A stretch of DNA of 64,000 bases, taken from Callaeas wilsoni. Taxonomy: Eukaryota > Chordata > Aves > Passeriformes > Callaeidae. Position numbers and translations under genes: made by a program. The notes beneath the pieces are model-generated. The model was not told the DNA's origin, did no database searches, and saw nothing but the letters and a program-made list of their open reading frames with translations. This document shows positions 32,930 to 45,565 of the stretch, piece after piece. The stretch's first letter is position 1, and the number at the start of each line of letters is the position of its first letter. Where the stretch lies: positions 124,001 to 188,000 of the forward strand of contig VWPU01011633.1 of NCBI GenBank assembly GCA_013398955.1, in the 5' to 3' direction.

Positions 32930-35900
32930 CATTAGTATATTCAGGCCAGTAGGAAGAAATAACCTTTCCTTTCCTTGACATGGCTAAATGCAGTTCAAAG
33001 ATTTTTTTTGTAAGTAAAGGATGGGTTTAGAGATGTTGCTTACAGAAGCAAGAATTGGGCAGGAGGTACAAAGACTAGCCTGCTTCCTCTGTGCTGGCCA
33101 GCCAAGCTAGGTGACTATCGAGGGCTTGCAGCACCCACACCCCCAGCAGTGTGAAAGGGGAGGGGAGGGAACCATCCTTCTGAGATGTGACTCAGGCACT
33201 AGAGGCTGTGTTTTAGGTGGGGCATAGATCACAATTTCAGGATGGATTTGAATTGGATGCATAACAGTACAGAACCACAGCTCTAAGAAAATTGATACTG
33301 AAGCCAGTGAAAGAAGTGATTCAGTGAGATCCGCAGACAGGCAAATGGCACTGCTTGAAACTTGTGTCCTGTGAGGCAAAACTTTATGTGGTTTGCACTT
33401 TCAGACTGACCATGCTGTTTGTCTTACTCATGACTTCACTGCAAAGTAGATCAGATGTTTGAACTAATCATGTGGTTGCCATTTTTGCTTTCCTACAAAT
33501 TACTTGGGTACATTTTAAACGCATTTTGAGAGTTATTTGGTTTTTTACAAATGCACTTGTGTTTGAGACACTGAAGATACTGAGGTGCCATTTCAGAGCA
33601 ACTTCAAAGAATCATGGGCTGTGATTACAGGGAGGAACTGCAGATGGGTTACAGGAAAGCAAAGACTAGAAGAAACACATTAAACCTTTAGGTAGATTGA
33701 CACTTGGCAACACTTTTTAATGCATTTCTCCTCTCTACCCACTTAGGTTTTTGCCATGATGTAGGAATGGAGAAATGATGTCTTTTGGATTAGAAGTAGA
33801 GATGGTGCAGAAAGAGCAAAAAGTGTTAATGATGTTTTAAGTATTGGCTTCTCTTAAGCTCCATATGGGCAAATGCTGCCACTTTGCTATATTAAAATGG
33901 AGGCAGAACCCAGGCAAATCTTTCATCATGATTATTAATTTTGCTTCTTGTCATAGCCAAAAGGAGGTTAGAAATGTTAAGACACCTTTACAGTAGTGAC
34001 ACAAATTATTTTACCGAAATAGTTTATCATTGTTGTTCTTGTTTTGTCAAGGAATTAAGCACCATTAATTAGCTCCATGTGAAAATCAGCATATATTTGA
34101 ACAAGAATACTAAGTCTGGGAAGAGGCTGATCCTAGCCCTTGGTCAAACTCCTGTTTTTCAAATGCATAAGAAGAAATAATTAGAGGACAATTTCATGGT
34201 CACTAAGAGAGTGAATCCTACAGACTACCCTGAGCACAAACCTCTGCAGAAATAGAGTGAAATGCATAACTTCCCCACACCACCTGAGAATGTTAGAATC
34301 CTCTAGACATCATACAGATATCAAATACTTCAGTGTATTTTAGAAATCATGATAGACTTTTACAGCTCTCCCCCATATAACCCTTGCTGGATACAAGATA
34401 TAACAGAGAAGATAGAGGTGAGGCTGGAAAAGTCTTCCACTCATCTAAATATGTCAAATCAAAGAAATTTGGTTCTAAAGTTTAAGCAGCAGGAATATGG
34501 AATTTCATTCTAATAAAATTCATGTAACTTGTAGGGAGATCGTTTCTGGATGGGATTCAGTAACCTCTTCATATGTTTCTAAAATGTGGCACTAAACATA
34601 ATAAAAAACCATTCCAAACTCCTCTATTTTTGCCTGCCACTGAAGAATACTGGAATATTTAATACTTTCTTGTTTCTGATGGGAGGACTTCTGAGATCTC
34701 CAGAAAGTTCCTGGACAGTAACATTGGGATCTCTTAGCTAAAGACCTAAATCCTGCTGACTCCACCTGCAGTTAGAGAGGGTGGAGTCACTTTGTTCCCG
34801 TTTCTGGCTTCTTTGCCGTGCCAGTGTGAGTGTATGATGGCATGGTCAGCAGACCAGCTAACCAGTCCAGCTGAAGAGTAACTCAGAGAAAGAATTCCTG
34901 CCCCCTTAGTTCCCCAGCATGGCTCACTGTGCACATGCTGGTGCTGACACAGGTAGGAGGCAGAGGCAAAGCTCAGATATGGACAGGATGGTGAGGCCTC
35001 CTTTTTCAGCAGTTTTGAAGTGCTGACAGCTGTATTTGTGTAAGGGAAAGGAAGACAGCGCTGAGGAACACTGGATCTTTTTGTGCCTTTGTTTTCCCCA
35101 TATTTTTTCCAAACATATTGTGTGCTTAGCCCTCGGAATGATTGCTCCACAGGAAAAATTGAGAAACACATTCAGTAAGATTTTCATTTAGTTCAAACAT
35201 TCAAGAAGCATGCTAAGAAACACAGCCACAGATTCTTTTTTGCACTTCTCCCACAAAATGTATTAAAAGTTTCCCATGCTGAAAGCCTATTACCAAGAAC
35301 CAATACATAAGTATCACTAATTATTTCCAAAACTGCAGGGCAGAATTTTAATGTAGGTGATTTAAAGCCTAAAACAATTTCTAACCCTTAGAATCTAGGC
35401 TAATGTGGAGTGTTATTTCTGCAGGATTACTCACCATTTCCTGCTCTGGAAATTTTATATATGAATCATCTTCTGTTGCCTAAGGACAGGATCCAGGATA
35501 CCAAGATGGATATTCTGTTTTACCACACCAGTCCCAAAGTTGCCCCAAACTCAAAGTGTTCAGAGAACCTGCAAACATCAAGTTCTGTTTCTTAGATGCT
35601 GTTAGGCAGGTATTCATGTTAATTTGGGCACAGTACTTCAGGAGGGTTTACTAGGAGGACCAGCAGTCTTGAAGGAAAATGTGCTTTAAGGAAACATCTA
35701 GTTAAATTTATTGCTCACACAGGGATTGTGAACAACTCTTACCTTAGCATACTTTGTGGCAGCCACCATTCTGAAGCTACTACCAGGCCAAAGTGTTATT
35801 GTTTGAACAATTATCTGGTTTGAACTTCCACAGGTTTCTCAAGAGACCTCCCATCATGTATGTTGCAGGTGCGTTTCCTTTGTGCACCTACGCAGACTCC

Positions 35901-37361
35901 AGGGAAAGAGACAAAGAGCATGTCTACGCTGGGCATGAGTGTGCGGTGAGCTCCTCAGCTGGCCTTAGACTGCCCTCAAAGCTCTGAAACTGGCTTGGGA
36001 AACTCATCAGTATAGAACTGATGAGTACAGAACATACATCACCATTGAACTCTGATACCACATGCTGTCTGGATTAAGATTATTTGGCACTAGTTGCTAA
36101 TATAAACAATGTGGTCCTTGGATAACAATCAGTGTGGAATTTCTGTCTCCAAAGTGATATTTGGAGTCTCAATGCCTACAGTTTCCACACCCTTAACTGG
36201 CATTTCTGTATGTGGAAGCTGATAATCATTCCCCAGTGGCTGAGAGGCTTCTCAGTACAGTGAATTGCTTTCTTACAAAGGCTGTTCTTGATGCAGTAGT
36301 AAAGTCTTATAATGCATGGAGATCAGATTAAATGCATATGAATTATTATGTCTATTGGATTTATCTCTCAAAGTACTCATTCTCCTCTTCTGCAAAATAT
36401 TCTTGACTGAAGAAACTTAGACCCAGAAACAATCTATCATTTGAACCGTGATTATGATACAGATTGATTCAACTTCTTGCACAGTTCAAACTACAGGACA
36501 CAGGTTTACTGAATCACAGCACTACCTATATTGATATTCTGAACCAAAATTCAGTTGGAATAATCTCATAGATACAAAACTATTTATTAACTTTTTTTGC
36601 CTATTTTTTTTTAAATGAACTGCTTGGAATTACTTAAGCTTTATAGGCTGCTTTGTCCTACAGAGTTAGGATTTACAGGGGACACAAAAAATATTGAATT
36701 TGTTTTTAAATGGTTAAACTTTTTTTCTCTGGTATTGAGAAGATATTCTGCATTCAACAACTTTCAGTTCTAGAAAACTGAAATGTCTATCAGAGATTTG
36801 AGTCTGAAACTGTTTTAGTAATATTATATTTACTTCAGTATTTCTTTAGGTCACACTTGATGCCTCTTGTGCAATATGCATCCTTTCACCCTCAGCTCTC
36901 ACATGTAGTTTCCTGAACTCTTATGCAAAATCTATAGAGATGATAAAGTTTCCAGTGTATAGCCCTAGGAGCTTCTGTTTTATTTTGCTGGATTAACATT
37001 TTGGTTTGTCCTGCCTCTTCTTTCTCACACTTTCAAGTTCAAAAGAAGTGTGTGTGTGCTTTCAGACTGTATGATGTTATTCCAAATGAGTTAGATTTAC
37101 AAAAGACCACTAGCAGAAAAAAAGTAAGTAGTGTAGCAATAATAATATTACCAAGAGACAACTTGCTATGGAGGAAAGTCAGTTCTGTGCAGATATGTTT
37201 CACATATGAGAGTGTCAAAAGTTAGTGCCTGTCAGGATTTTCAAAGCATACATTTGTTTTGAAACTTTGTTGGAATCGTGTTCTCTATTTTTAGTCTCCT
37301 CATTTCCTCTAAAAATTTAGTTTAATTGTGTGCTCTTGTGAAATTATGCAAAGTGATTTAA
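32930..37361. other. non-coding sequence
   Basis: The longest open frame is 141 codons on the minus strand (34746-35171). It overlaps another minus-strand frame (34924-35187), has no recognisable domain and no supporting splice or repeat context, and I do not call it a gene. An exact hairpin (ACTCATCAGT, 5-nt loop, ACTGATGAGT) sits at 36002-36026. Confidence 0.55.
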
Positions 37362-37619
37362 GTGACAGAAATAATCTACCTCATCACTCTCAAATGCTGG
37401 CTGTTTTTCTTTCATGTGTTGGAACCAGTTACGGATCCATCTTTTCATGTAGATATGGCTGCAATAGGGCAACTAAAGGATTTAGGATGGTCCCAATTAT
37501 TTTATGGGGCAGTGGATGAAGTCCATAGTCTTAAATATTTAGCAGAGCTTTATAAACAGTTTTGGCTTGATTTAGAGCCAATCCTTAAAAGGTTTAGAAG
37601 TCAAGTTCAGTTCAAATAG
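37362..37619 (+). CDS. short protein-like ORF, possible terminal exon or gene relic
   Basis: The frame is open for 85 codons. Residues 23-85 (from 37428 to the TAG at 37617-37619) look unlike chance AT-rich translation: mixed charged and hydrophobic residues, two tryptophans, a segment MAAIGQLKDLGWSQLFYGAV and an amphipathic, probably helical stretch LAELYKQFWLDLEPILKRF. Codons favour A at the third position. The coding-like text begins next to an AG preceded by a pyrimidine-rich run (CTGTTTTTCTTTCATGTGTTGGAACCAG), which could be a splice acceptor with exon start at 37429. I do not recognise the family. It could be a last coding exon, a decayed retrocopy or an endogenised viral relic, or still be chance. 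Confidence 0.25.
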   Translation: MTEIIYLITLKCWLFFFHVLEPVTDPSFHVDMAAIGQLKDLGWSQLFYGAVDEVHSLKYLAELYKQFWLDLEPILKRFRSQVQFK

Positions 37620-39230
37620 TTGTTTTCTACCAAAGTATGAAATTCCTTCTTCTTCTTTCAGCATAACAGTGTTTCATTCCTGGTCGTCTTGTGCTCCAGA
37701 GCACTCTCTTCATTCACACTTATGATCATATGGATGAAAAAATAATGTTGTGAATACTAAATACAGGTTTTTTTACCAGGTCCATTGAAGGCATTGTAAG
37801 AATTATTTTTTAATTCTGAAAAGAATTAAGCAGCATTCTAAGATGTTATACCATTATTGAATTCTGTTACTATCTGGATACATTCTTTCACAAAATACAT
37901 GATTAGGAACTTGCAGTGACATCGTAGAATTGAGTCAAAGGCTACAGCTGTCATATATAACAAGAAAACGTATTCAGACTCCTAATGCTATGATAATAAT
38001 ACCTATATATCAAATTAGCTACCATGCAAAAAAATATCGATCACTTTGGAAGATGTACATAAATACAAGTTTTCATTAAACTTAATTATTGTAAACAGCA
38101 TACTATAGCTGATGTTATCTACCACATAATTACTTATCCTGGATTTCTTCTCTCTCTCTGGAGCATCTCCTGTTGGCCCATGATGTCCAGAGATGGATTA
38201 CAGAACACATTCATCTAATCCAATATGAGTTTTCTTTGCTGTTACTGTGCCATAAATTTTGTTCATTTTTACTAACATTTTTCCTAACAATACACTGAAA
38301 GAACAATTTTCTGCATTTTTTTTTTTTCTACTTCCATTTTCCTTTTCTTCAAAATGGTCATATCTATTTAAACTTGATGTAAGTGAAACATTCCACAGCT
38401 CTCTCTCGGCAGGTATTCAACCCAAAAGCAAACATTTACAGATGCTCTGATGTAATATCCCCCCCATAGTACATAAGGGGGGTACTGTTCAAGCGCTATC
38501 CTGCAGGCACCAGTGAACTGCACAGTGCATGTATTCACTGCAGGGGCTCTGATCTGCATATGCAATCGTTTCTGTATGCTGTTTCTATTGACACAAGGAA
38601 AAAATTCAAGGAAAAAAAAATGAGGGAAGGCCTTTAAGTGTGAGGTTATTTAGCCTTTCTCTTTTAGAGAAGACCCTCCTAACCTGTTTTTTTTCTTTTT
38701 TTTTTTTCTCTTTTTAAAAAGACTTTTTAAAAATTCTTAAATCAAGTGACTGGTCGTGCCTGCTGGAGGAAGGAGAGCAAGGCCTGTGAAAATGAAAGCA
38801 ATGTTTTGGGGTTTTCCCCTGAAAAGCATTAATAGACACAGTGGTTTGGTAAGAACCAAGTGCAGCATCAGATTAAAGACCTTAAAGGACAGTAGCTGAG
38901 GGAGGGAGGCAATCACCAACTAAGAAAAACTGAATAGCTATCTCTGAAAAGAGGCTAGGCATCGGGCTTTGATCGGCCCATCTTCTTGTATATAAATGTA
39001 ATCTTGGATCTTGATTGAATATTCCCACTCTGATTTTGTAATTAAAACATCATTTATACTGAGAATAATTAAGACAACTGTACATTTGATTTTAAAATCA
39101 GTTTTGAGTATTGTGCCTTGTCAAGCTACAAGAATGGTTCCTGCAGCTTTACAACTTAGCATTAAGAGGCAGACAGTGACCGCAGGCACCTGAGTGGAAG
39201 GTTTGACAGTTTGATAAATTAGGAATGACA
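37620..39230. other. non-coding sequence with T-rich tracts
   Basis: No gene was recognised. T-rich low complexity lies at 38687-38715. A C7/G6 inverted pair (CCCCCCC at 38459-38465, GGGGGG at 38477-38482) brackets an 11-nt loop. Confidence 0.6.
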
Positions 39231-39239
39231 CTTGCCAAA

Positions 39240-39600
39240 ATGGCTGTCCTTCCCTCAGCCTGCCAGTGGAGCATTTACACACTGTTAATTGAATTGGCAA
39301 TTTGTGTAACAGTACCTGCCCCTGAGCTTTTGTAATGCTGGAGCTGCCATTTAGCTCTGATAATCCAGGACTTGGGAATAAGGACGAAAAGCTTCACATG
39401 ATATTATTGCAGATTTAAAATGACAGTTGGGGACCTTGTTGCCAATTTCCCATTAAATGAGAAATAATTAACAATAGCAATAACAAAGTCTTATAAAGCT
39501 GGAAAGTTAAATTGACTTTTCAGCAGTAGTATGGTTTGAAATTGCTTCTAGTGTGATTATCAGATTGCCCTTTCAGTATTATATACCCTAAATAGTATCA
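39240..39600. promoter_or_regulatory. candidate conserved non-coding element (enhancer-like)
   Basis: The most enhancer-like block in the window. TGTTAATTGAATTGGCAATT near 39280, TCTGATAATCC (PITX/OTX-like TAATCC) near 39356, CCATTAAATGAGAAATAATTAACAATAGCAATAACAAAG near 39450 (homeodomain TAATTAA with SOX-like AACAAT and AACAAAG) and TTAAATTGAC follow within 300 bp. No repeat or reading frame explains it. Conservation is inferred. Confidence 0.35.
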
Positions 39601-40604
39601 TCTCATGGTCTGAATAGGCAATAGTGTCAAAGCTACCCTGTTTTATTAGTGTGAGACTCTTCTGATTTATCTGTGGGGTTTTTTTTTAATTTCTTCATGC
39701 CATGTAAAAATTGAGTTATGTTATAATATTTCATACAGATAAAAAACTTAATGAAATATTAGAGATTCCGATTTCCATGGTTATCAGTAATTGAGTGACA
39801 GTAGAAACAAAATTTTCAGTCATAGATGAATATTGTTAATTATGAGGTTCTTTTTTATAGTTGAACTTGCAGTTGATAACTTCACCGTCCCTAAATTTCT
39901 CCAGTGTACCTAATGCCACTGTCTGAAATTACAGTTTATCAGCAAACTATTGTTTTTCTCTCAAGGTAATGATTTGATGTCCAAACACCATAGTAACCAA
40001 AACCCATATAAGAATTAGCCACCAAAGACTAGAGTCTTTGCTATTTTTAGGGCTTAAAATCAGATGCTTCAAAGCTGGCACATTTGCTGCATGTCAAAAG
40101 GTTAACTTCTCCATGCAGATGCACACCTCATATTCTTGCTCCAAGATTTAGACTTGGAAACTTCAAGTGATGTATGGAAGAGCAGGTGGAGATCCCAAGA
40201 GCTGATGGATCTTGCCCATCATGCGAATATGTATGGATACATAAGATGCCACAGTGACTAGATGAAGCACACGAGTCTGATCCATTTCCTACCTAGTAGA
40301 TAGTCTAAGACAGTATGTGTTTATTAACTTATGAGCTAGAAAATATCTTCTCATCTCATTGCTGTGATCTTAGAGGAGGATGCAGAACAGAATGACCCCA
40401 GTCAATAGGCCTATACTAGCCTCAAGTCATATTTGCATTTTAATATTATACGACAGTATTATAGTGGTTGTAGTATTACGTACGTGATGAAAAACAAAAG
40501 AGTGCAAATAAAAGGAGAGGTGAGCAAAGATAAGCTGATATGGAGGAACTGAGCAGAAAGATCTGTGCTGAAGCTTACAGTTCAAATATTTGTGCAGGAC
40601 ATTT

Positions 40605-41130
40605 CATAGAATCATAGAATGTTAAGGTGTTGGAATGAACCTTAAAGATCATCTAATCCCAAACCCTGCTGCCCTGGGCAGGGACACCTCCCTCTAGACC
40701 AGGTTTCTGAAGGTCTTATCGACCCTGGCTTTGAACACTGCCAGGGCTGGGGCATCCACAACCTCCCTGGACAACCTGTTCCAGTGTCTTACCACCCTCA
40801 CAGTAAAAAATTTCTTCCTAATATCTAACCTAAATTTCCCATCCTTCAATTTGTACCCGTTACTCCTTGTCCTATCACTGTGGTTCCTGATTAAGAGTCC
40901 CTCTCTGTCTTCCCTGTAAGCCCTCTTCAGATACTGGAAGGCTGCTGTGAGATCTCCATGCAACCTTCTTGTCTGCAGGCTGAACAGCCCCAACTTTCTT
41001 AGCCTGTCTCCATAAGGGAGGTGCTTCAATCCTCTTATCAACTTCATGGCCCTCCCCTGGACTTGCTCCAAGCATTCCATGCCCTGCTTATGTTGGGGAC
41101 ACCATACCTGTATGCAGTATTTCTTCTGTA
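40605..41130 (-). mobile_element. CR1 LINE, 5'-truncated 3' end
   Basis: Read on the minus strand, the element codes the C-terminal part of the CR1 ORF2 protein. Residues 24-163 of the open frame 41185-40694 include a CIQVWCPQHKQGMECLEQVQ segment, a LGLFSLQTRRLHGDL segment, a KFRLDIRKKFFTVRVVRHWN segment, and a terminal TFRNLV and stop. The frame is intact over this stretch. The element ends in the CR1-type 3' tail, here seen as CATAGAATCATAGAAT at 40605-40620. It starts abruptly near 41130, typical of truncated target-primed insertion. The intact frame suggests a relatively recent copy compared with the CR1 near 61.5 kb. It cannot be active, because the endonuclease and most of the reverse transcriptase are missing. 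Confidence 0.95.
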
Positions 41131-44100
41131 GCTGGTGAATGCAATTAATAATCTTAGAGAATTCTGTTCTAGAGAAGGAATTCAATGAGACGTAAGCCCA
41201 ACTAAAAGTTTGGATGGTATCCAGCTTAAAAGGACAGTGTAAAAGTCAGGCACTGGAGGAGATACAAAAAAAGAAGGTGTTACCAGTGGATTGGGAGCAC
41301 GATGCCATGCAACCCACTGCTTTAGCCAGTGCTCAGAGAGAAACGATCAGCACTTCCACCCCCAGTGGCAAACTCACGCTGTACACAGCACATTCTGCAG
41401 AGGAGAGGTGGGCTTGGCAGAGAACAGTCAAGGGAATGAACTAAAAAAGGAAATTACAGGGAATAGGAGTTACGGCATGGTCTTGTACGTGCTGTAGAAG
41501 ATGGAAAGAAGAAATTAATTTCTGTTGAATTGAAGGCAAAGTCAGGATAGGAAATTATGAACCTGGATGAGGAATGTACATAGAAAATAGATTTCTTACC
41601 AAGACAACCTTTAACTGATGGCTCTTTTTCTTTTACCAAGGCCTTCCACCTTAATGCAAGGAATGAAGGAAAGAAGGAAATAATCATGACTAGACTGTAA
41701 GGTGTGAGGTTTTTTTATTGTTTTGTTTCTTCAGGCACCTGCAGGTCCCATAGTATTTGTAGAAAACTGCTTCCAACAATTCAAGACTTCATAGAATAAT
41801 AGTCTATGCAGTCCAGAAATTCTGGATCTGTAATTTTTAAAAAAATAATTATCACCTGAGTAAATACAATGCCTTTCTGGAGGAGGAAGGAAAATCATCT
41901 TGTGATTTGGTTTGACACATAATACTGGAAGATTTTGCTATCTGTCTTCTGAGAAATCCTTTGTAGGAATCAGTTGGGTTACACCTCAAGATTTCTATTT
42001 GTAGTACACAACAATTAATATTATCTCTTTGAAAATCTTCTGAAATTTAATTCCTTCAGAGTTTAAGAAACCAATATATAGGTTTGCAAAACCTTTTTTT
42101 TTTATATTAACCTTTTTATATTAGGTTATTGCATTTTTACATAGCTCATTATCCAAACTGAAAACAAATTTTCTATACAAAATAGTCCTATTGAAAAATC
42201 ACTTGATTAAATGTTATCAAGTTGTGAATTTAGAAATGAGTGTGAAAGGATATAAATTTTCGAGGTCCTTCATGGCATGTGGAGCTCTTGTAGATTTACT
42301 CATGTAGCAGAGAAGGAAATGCAGGTATACTGGATAAAACTAATTTGCTTGTCTGTAATTTGGAAAGTTAGCGTGTTCCTGTTAGCAAATTAAAACACAA
42401 ATAGTAAAGTGTCTATCACTACCAGCTTTTTTTCACTTATAAAGGAGAGAGGAACAGGGGGAACCCTACTGTAAAAGACACCATGTTCTAGAAACATGGT
42501 GTAATTTTTGTAATACTTTTAAGTCTATTCCCAGAACAACCAGGTTACTACGCTGCTTATGTACTCATTTGTCCTAGAGGATTTTAAGTGCTTTCCAAGT
42601 CTGCTTCTGGAATTTCTCTCCTTATTACACACTGGTTTTCAATTTATACTATATAGCTCTTATCCTTAGGATAATTATACTAAATAAAGGCAGAGCTGAA
42701 AAAGCAATATATGCATTGATGAGGAATTTTCTTTCATTGAAGCTCTAAAGATCAAAATTGCCTCTTATCTCAGGGGAAAGCTCAGTAGATAAATAAGTTG
42801 TAGAGGGCAGCCAAAAGGTCAGCAAATTAGACTGTGTTGATCCATGCTGAATCCATTTGGGGAATGGCTATCTCCTCCTGGATTCTCTTCTGTTTGCTGC
42901 CAGCTGAGTGTTTTGTGCACTCCTCTTACTGCAAGGTAAGAGTTTGAGAGAAGTATGCCCAAAGAAGTAGTCAAAGCACATACTATAAAGAACTGCCTAG
43001 GTAAAAACTGAAGTGCCTTGCATAGCATTGAAAACTGATGCAGAATGGGATTATTTCTCTGCCTGCAGAAAAGCCTCCTAAGGAACTGCAAGCTGTATTC
43101 CACAATAGCTTCAATTTTCTACTTTTCTTCTAAGGTTTATTAAGTTTTTAAGTGTCCACTACTGAAACATCAGGAAGTCTGAAGATCATGGCTGTGCTTA
43201 GTCTCTTTTTTTTCTAGAAACTGGTCTCTTTTTTTTCTCTTTAGTGGCATTCTGTTCTCTAATTTAAATCTAAAATTTCTGACCCCCACAAAAGCAACAG
43301 CATATAAGATTTTCTATGTTGCATCTATGCCCTCCACTCCATGATCAGTCTTGGTTTTTCCATTACTTATCTTTGTCATTTCCTCTTGGCTTTTCAGAGT
43401 TTAATAGAAAGCAGTTCACTTTGTGTTGTCTTCATATCTTTCTAAAGTTTACCTCAGAACCTCTTCTCTTTACTCTCATTGTAGGATTTCACAAATATCT
43501 GGAGCAGCCTGTTAATTTATTTTGTTTTCTGGTTAATTTTCAATTACAACTCAGCAAAACACAAAAACTTTATCGCTAATTCTTATAATTTACAATACTT
43601 GGACAGATAGTTTCATATTTTCTCAGTCCAAACTGAAAAAGACAGAAAATCTCCCTGTACCCTGTTTTGACCGTGTTTGTTTATGTCTCCCTTGTATGAG
43701 GCTGGAGGCTCCCTGGGGAAGCCAGCTTCACAGTTTGAGCTTCATACACTTATGACTGCCTCTTACCCTATGAAGTGTGGTATAAAACATGGAAGGACTC
43801 CATATATACATTATTTATTGTGTAAGAATAATTGGTGAAGGTGTATGCAAGACAAAGAGAATTGCAGAAGTTCTGAACAGATTTAAATCCATGTGTTTAT
43901 GTGATATTGTGAAGAGTCTAATAAGTGTTCCTTTGGTGAAAATATTAAATATATCTGTTTAGGATTCACTGTTCTGTACTTACTTTCATTTTTATATTGG
44001 TTAATGAGAGAACATGATAGTCTTGCTAAATAAAGAGCAATTTAAAAAATCTTCCTGCTCTTCAGTTCTGCGATGTAATTGCTGCTGATATTCAGTGTCT

Positions 44101-45457
44101 AGTGAAATCTTCCACCGTGCAGTTACAGGAGTTTATAATGGAATTTATAACACCAATAGTTATTTTATCCCCACTTTCCTCGCAGAACTGTGTATCCAAT
44201 AAGCAATATGGATAAGAAAGAGCTGAGAAGATCTTTGTAAGAATATTTTTATAAGTCCTCTGAAAAGGTCTGTTTAAGTACCTGCAAAACATTTTGCAAA
44301 TAAGCAATTTTGCATCAGGTATCCAAATGAATTTGCATGCAAGTTCTGCTCCTCTCGGGTAAGTGGCCTGCATATAAGCTCAAAGAGACTTCCTCTTGGA
44401 ATCTTTGTTTTGGAGATATTCTGTTTTGTAAGAAATAGGCTCAGAGTCATTGAGAAACTGAGCAAGAATAAGAATTTTTTTTTAATCTTGAGAGTGAAGG
44501 AAACTTGTCAGGATAGGGGAATCCTCGCTCCCTGTGTTCAGTTATTTATACATAATCCAATAGTGTCAACAGAGGAAGTAGATACTGCCTGAACTCAGAA
44601 TAGTTCACAGCTTGAGTTTAGATTCTCCCAAGAGAGAAGTGAAATTTTTTTTTTCGTCTGGACTGGGATAGCTTTTCATTTTTCTGTGATAAGGGGTTGC
44701 AGCAGTTGGAGACTGAAGCAAGAAAATTATTCGTATAGCCTTGTGCATAAATTCTGACGATTTTTTTACTTACCCTTGCAGTGGAGGCACATTTAGAAGG
44801 GATGAAACTTTACTGTAGCCATATATCTGAACCACCTTTGATGTCAAATTTTGAGCATAATCTGAAATTTACAGTTTTAGCCTACACTAAAAATATGATC
44901 ACAGTTCTTCCAAGAATCACAAGCAGTTTAATTTTCTATAAATGCTGTCAATCTGAATTGCACATGGTTTCTTTCTGCTCTACATCACTCCATTTAAACC
45001 CTTAAACAGGGATCAGAACAGTTGGTTGCTACCCAGTCCAGTGTTGAGGAATTTTGGTTTTTAATCCAAACGTCAAATCTCATGTTTGGCAATTTAAACA
45101 TATGCTGCTAAGTTTTGATTTAAAAGAAACACATCCAGAATTAGGTATTTACTGTGACTTTTTGTGGCTAAAGTTTGAAGAAAATGTGACTTTGGTTGTG
45201 TTTGGTTTTTTTATTTTAATTGTGCATCTAGAAAAAGATAAGGAGAGATTTTTCTCACTTCGTGATGTGGAATTAGTTGTATTTGCTGCAGAAAGAAAAA
45301 GATTTTTGCTGAATATGTATTCTTAAAGGGCATATAGCGACAAAAACATCCCATTTACATGTGAGTGATGTAATTGACCACAGTAAGAAACTAGAATACT
45401 TCCAGTTCTTCAAAATGATGAGGTGTTAAAGATTGCTGTCTGTGTGCTGAAAAGTGT

Positions 45458-45565
45458 GTGGGTTTGGTGTTGTTGTTTTTTTATTTTTTTATGTTGCTTT
45501 TTCTTTTTGAGGGTCTTTGTTTTGTTTTGGGGGTTTTTGGTGGGGTTTTTTGGTTGTTGTTTGTA
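45458..45565 (+). repeat. T/G low-complexity tract
   Basis: Runs of T with GGGGG, GGTGGGG and GGTTG blocks. Open frames over it are artefacts of composition. The G-blocks are separated by T-runs, so a weak G-quadruplex on the plus strand is conceivable. Confidence 0.8.

Noticed and set aside
33140..33175. G-quadruplex in AGGGGAGGGGAGGG
   Set aside because: Only three runs of three or more G lie close together, and a fourth run is missing within a normal loop distance.
34746..35171. 141-codon open frame on the minus strand
   Set aside because: No recognisable domain, it overlaps another minus-strand frame, and it has low-information composition rich in S, with no splice, Kozak or repeat support.
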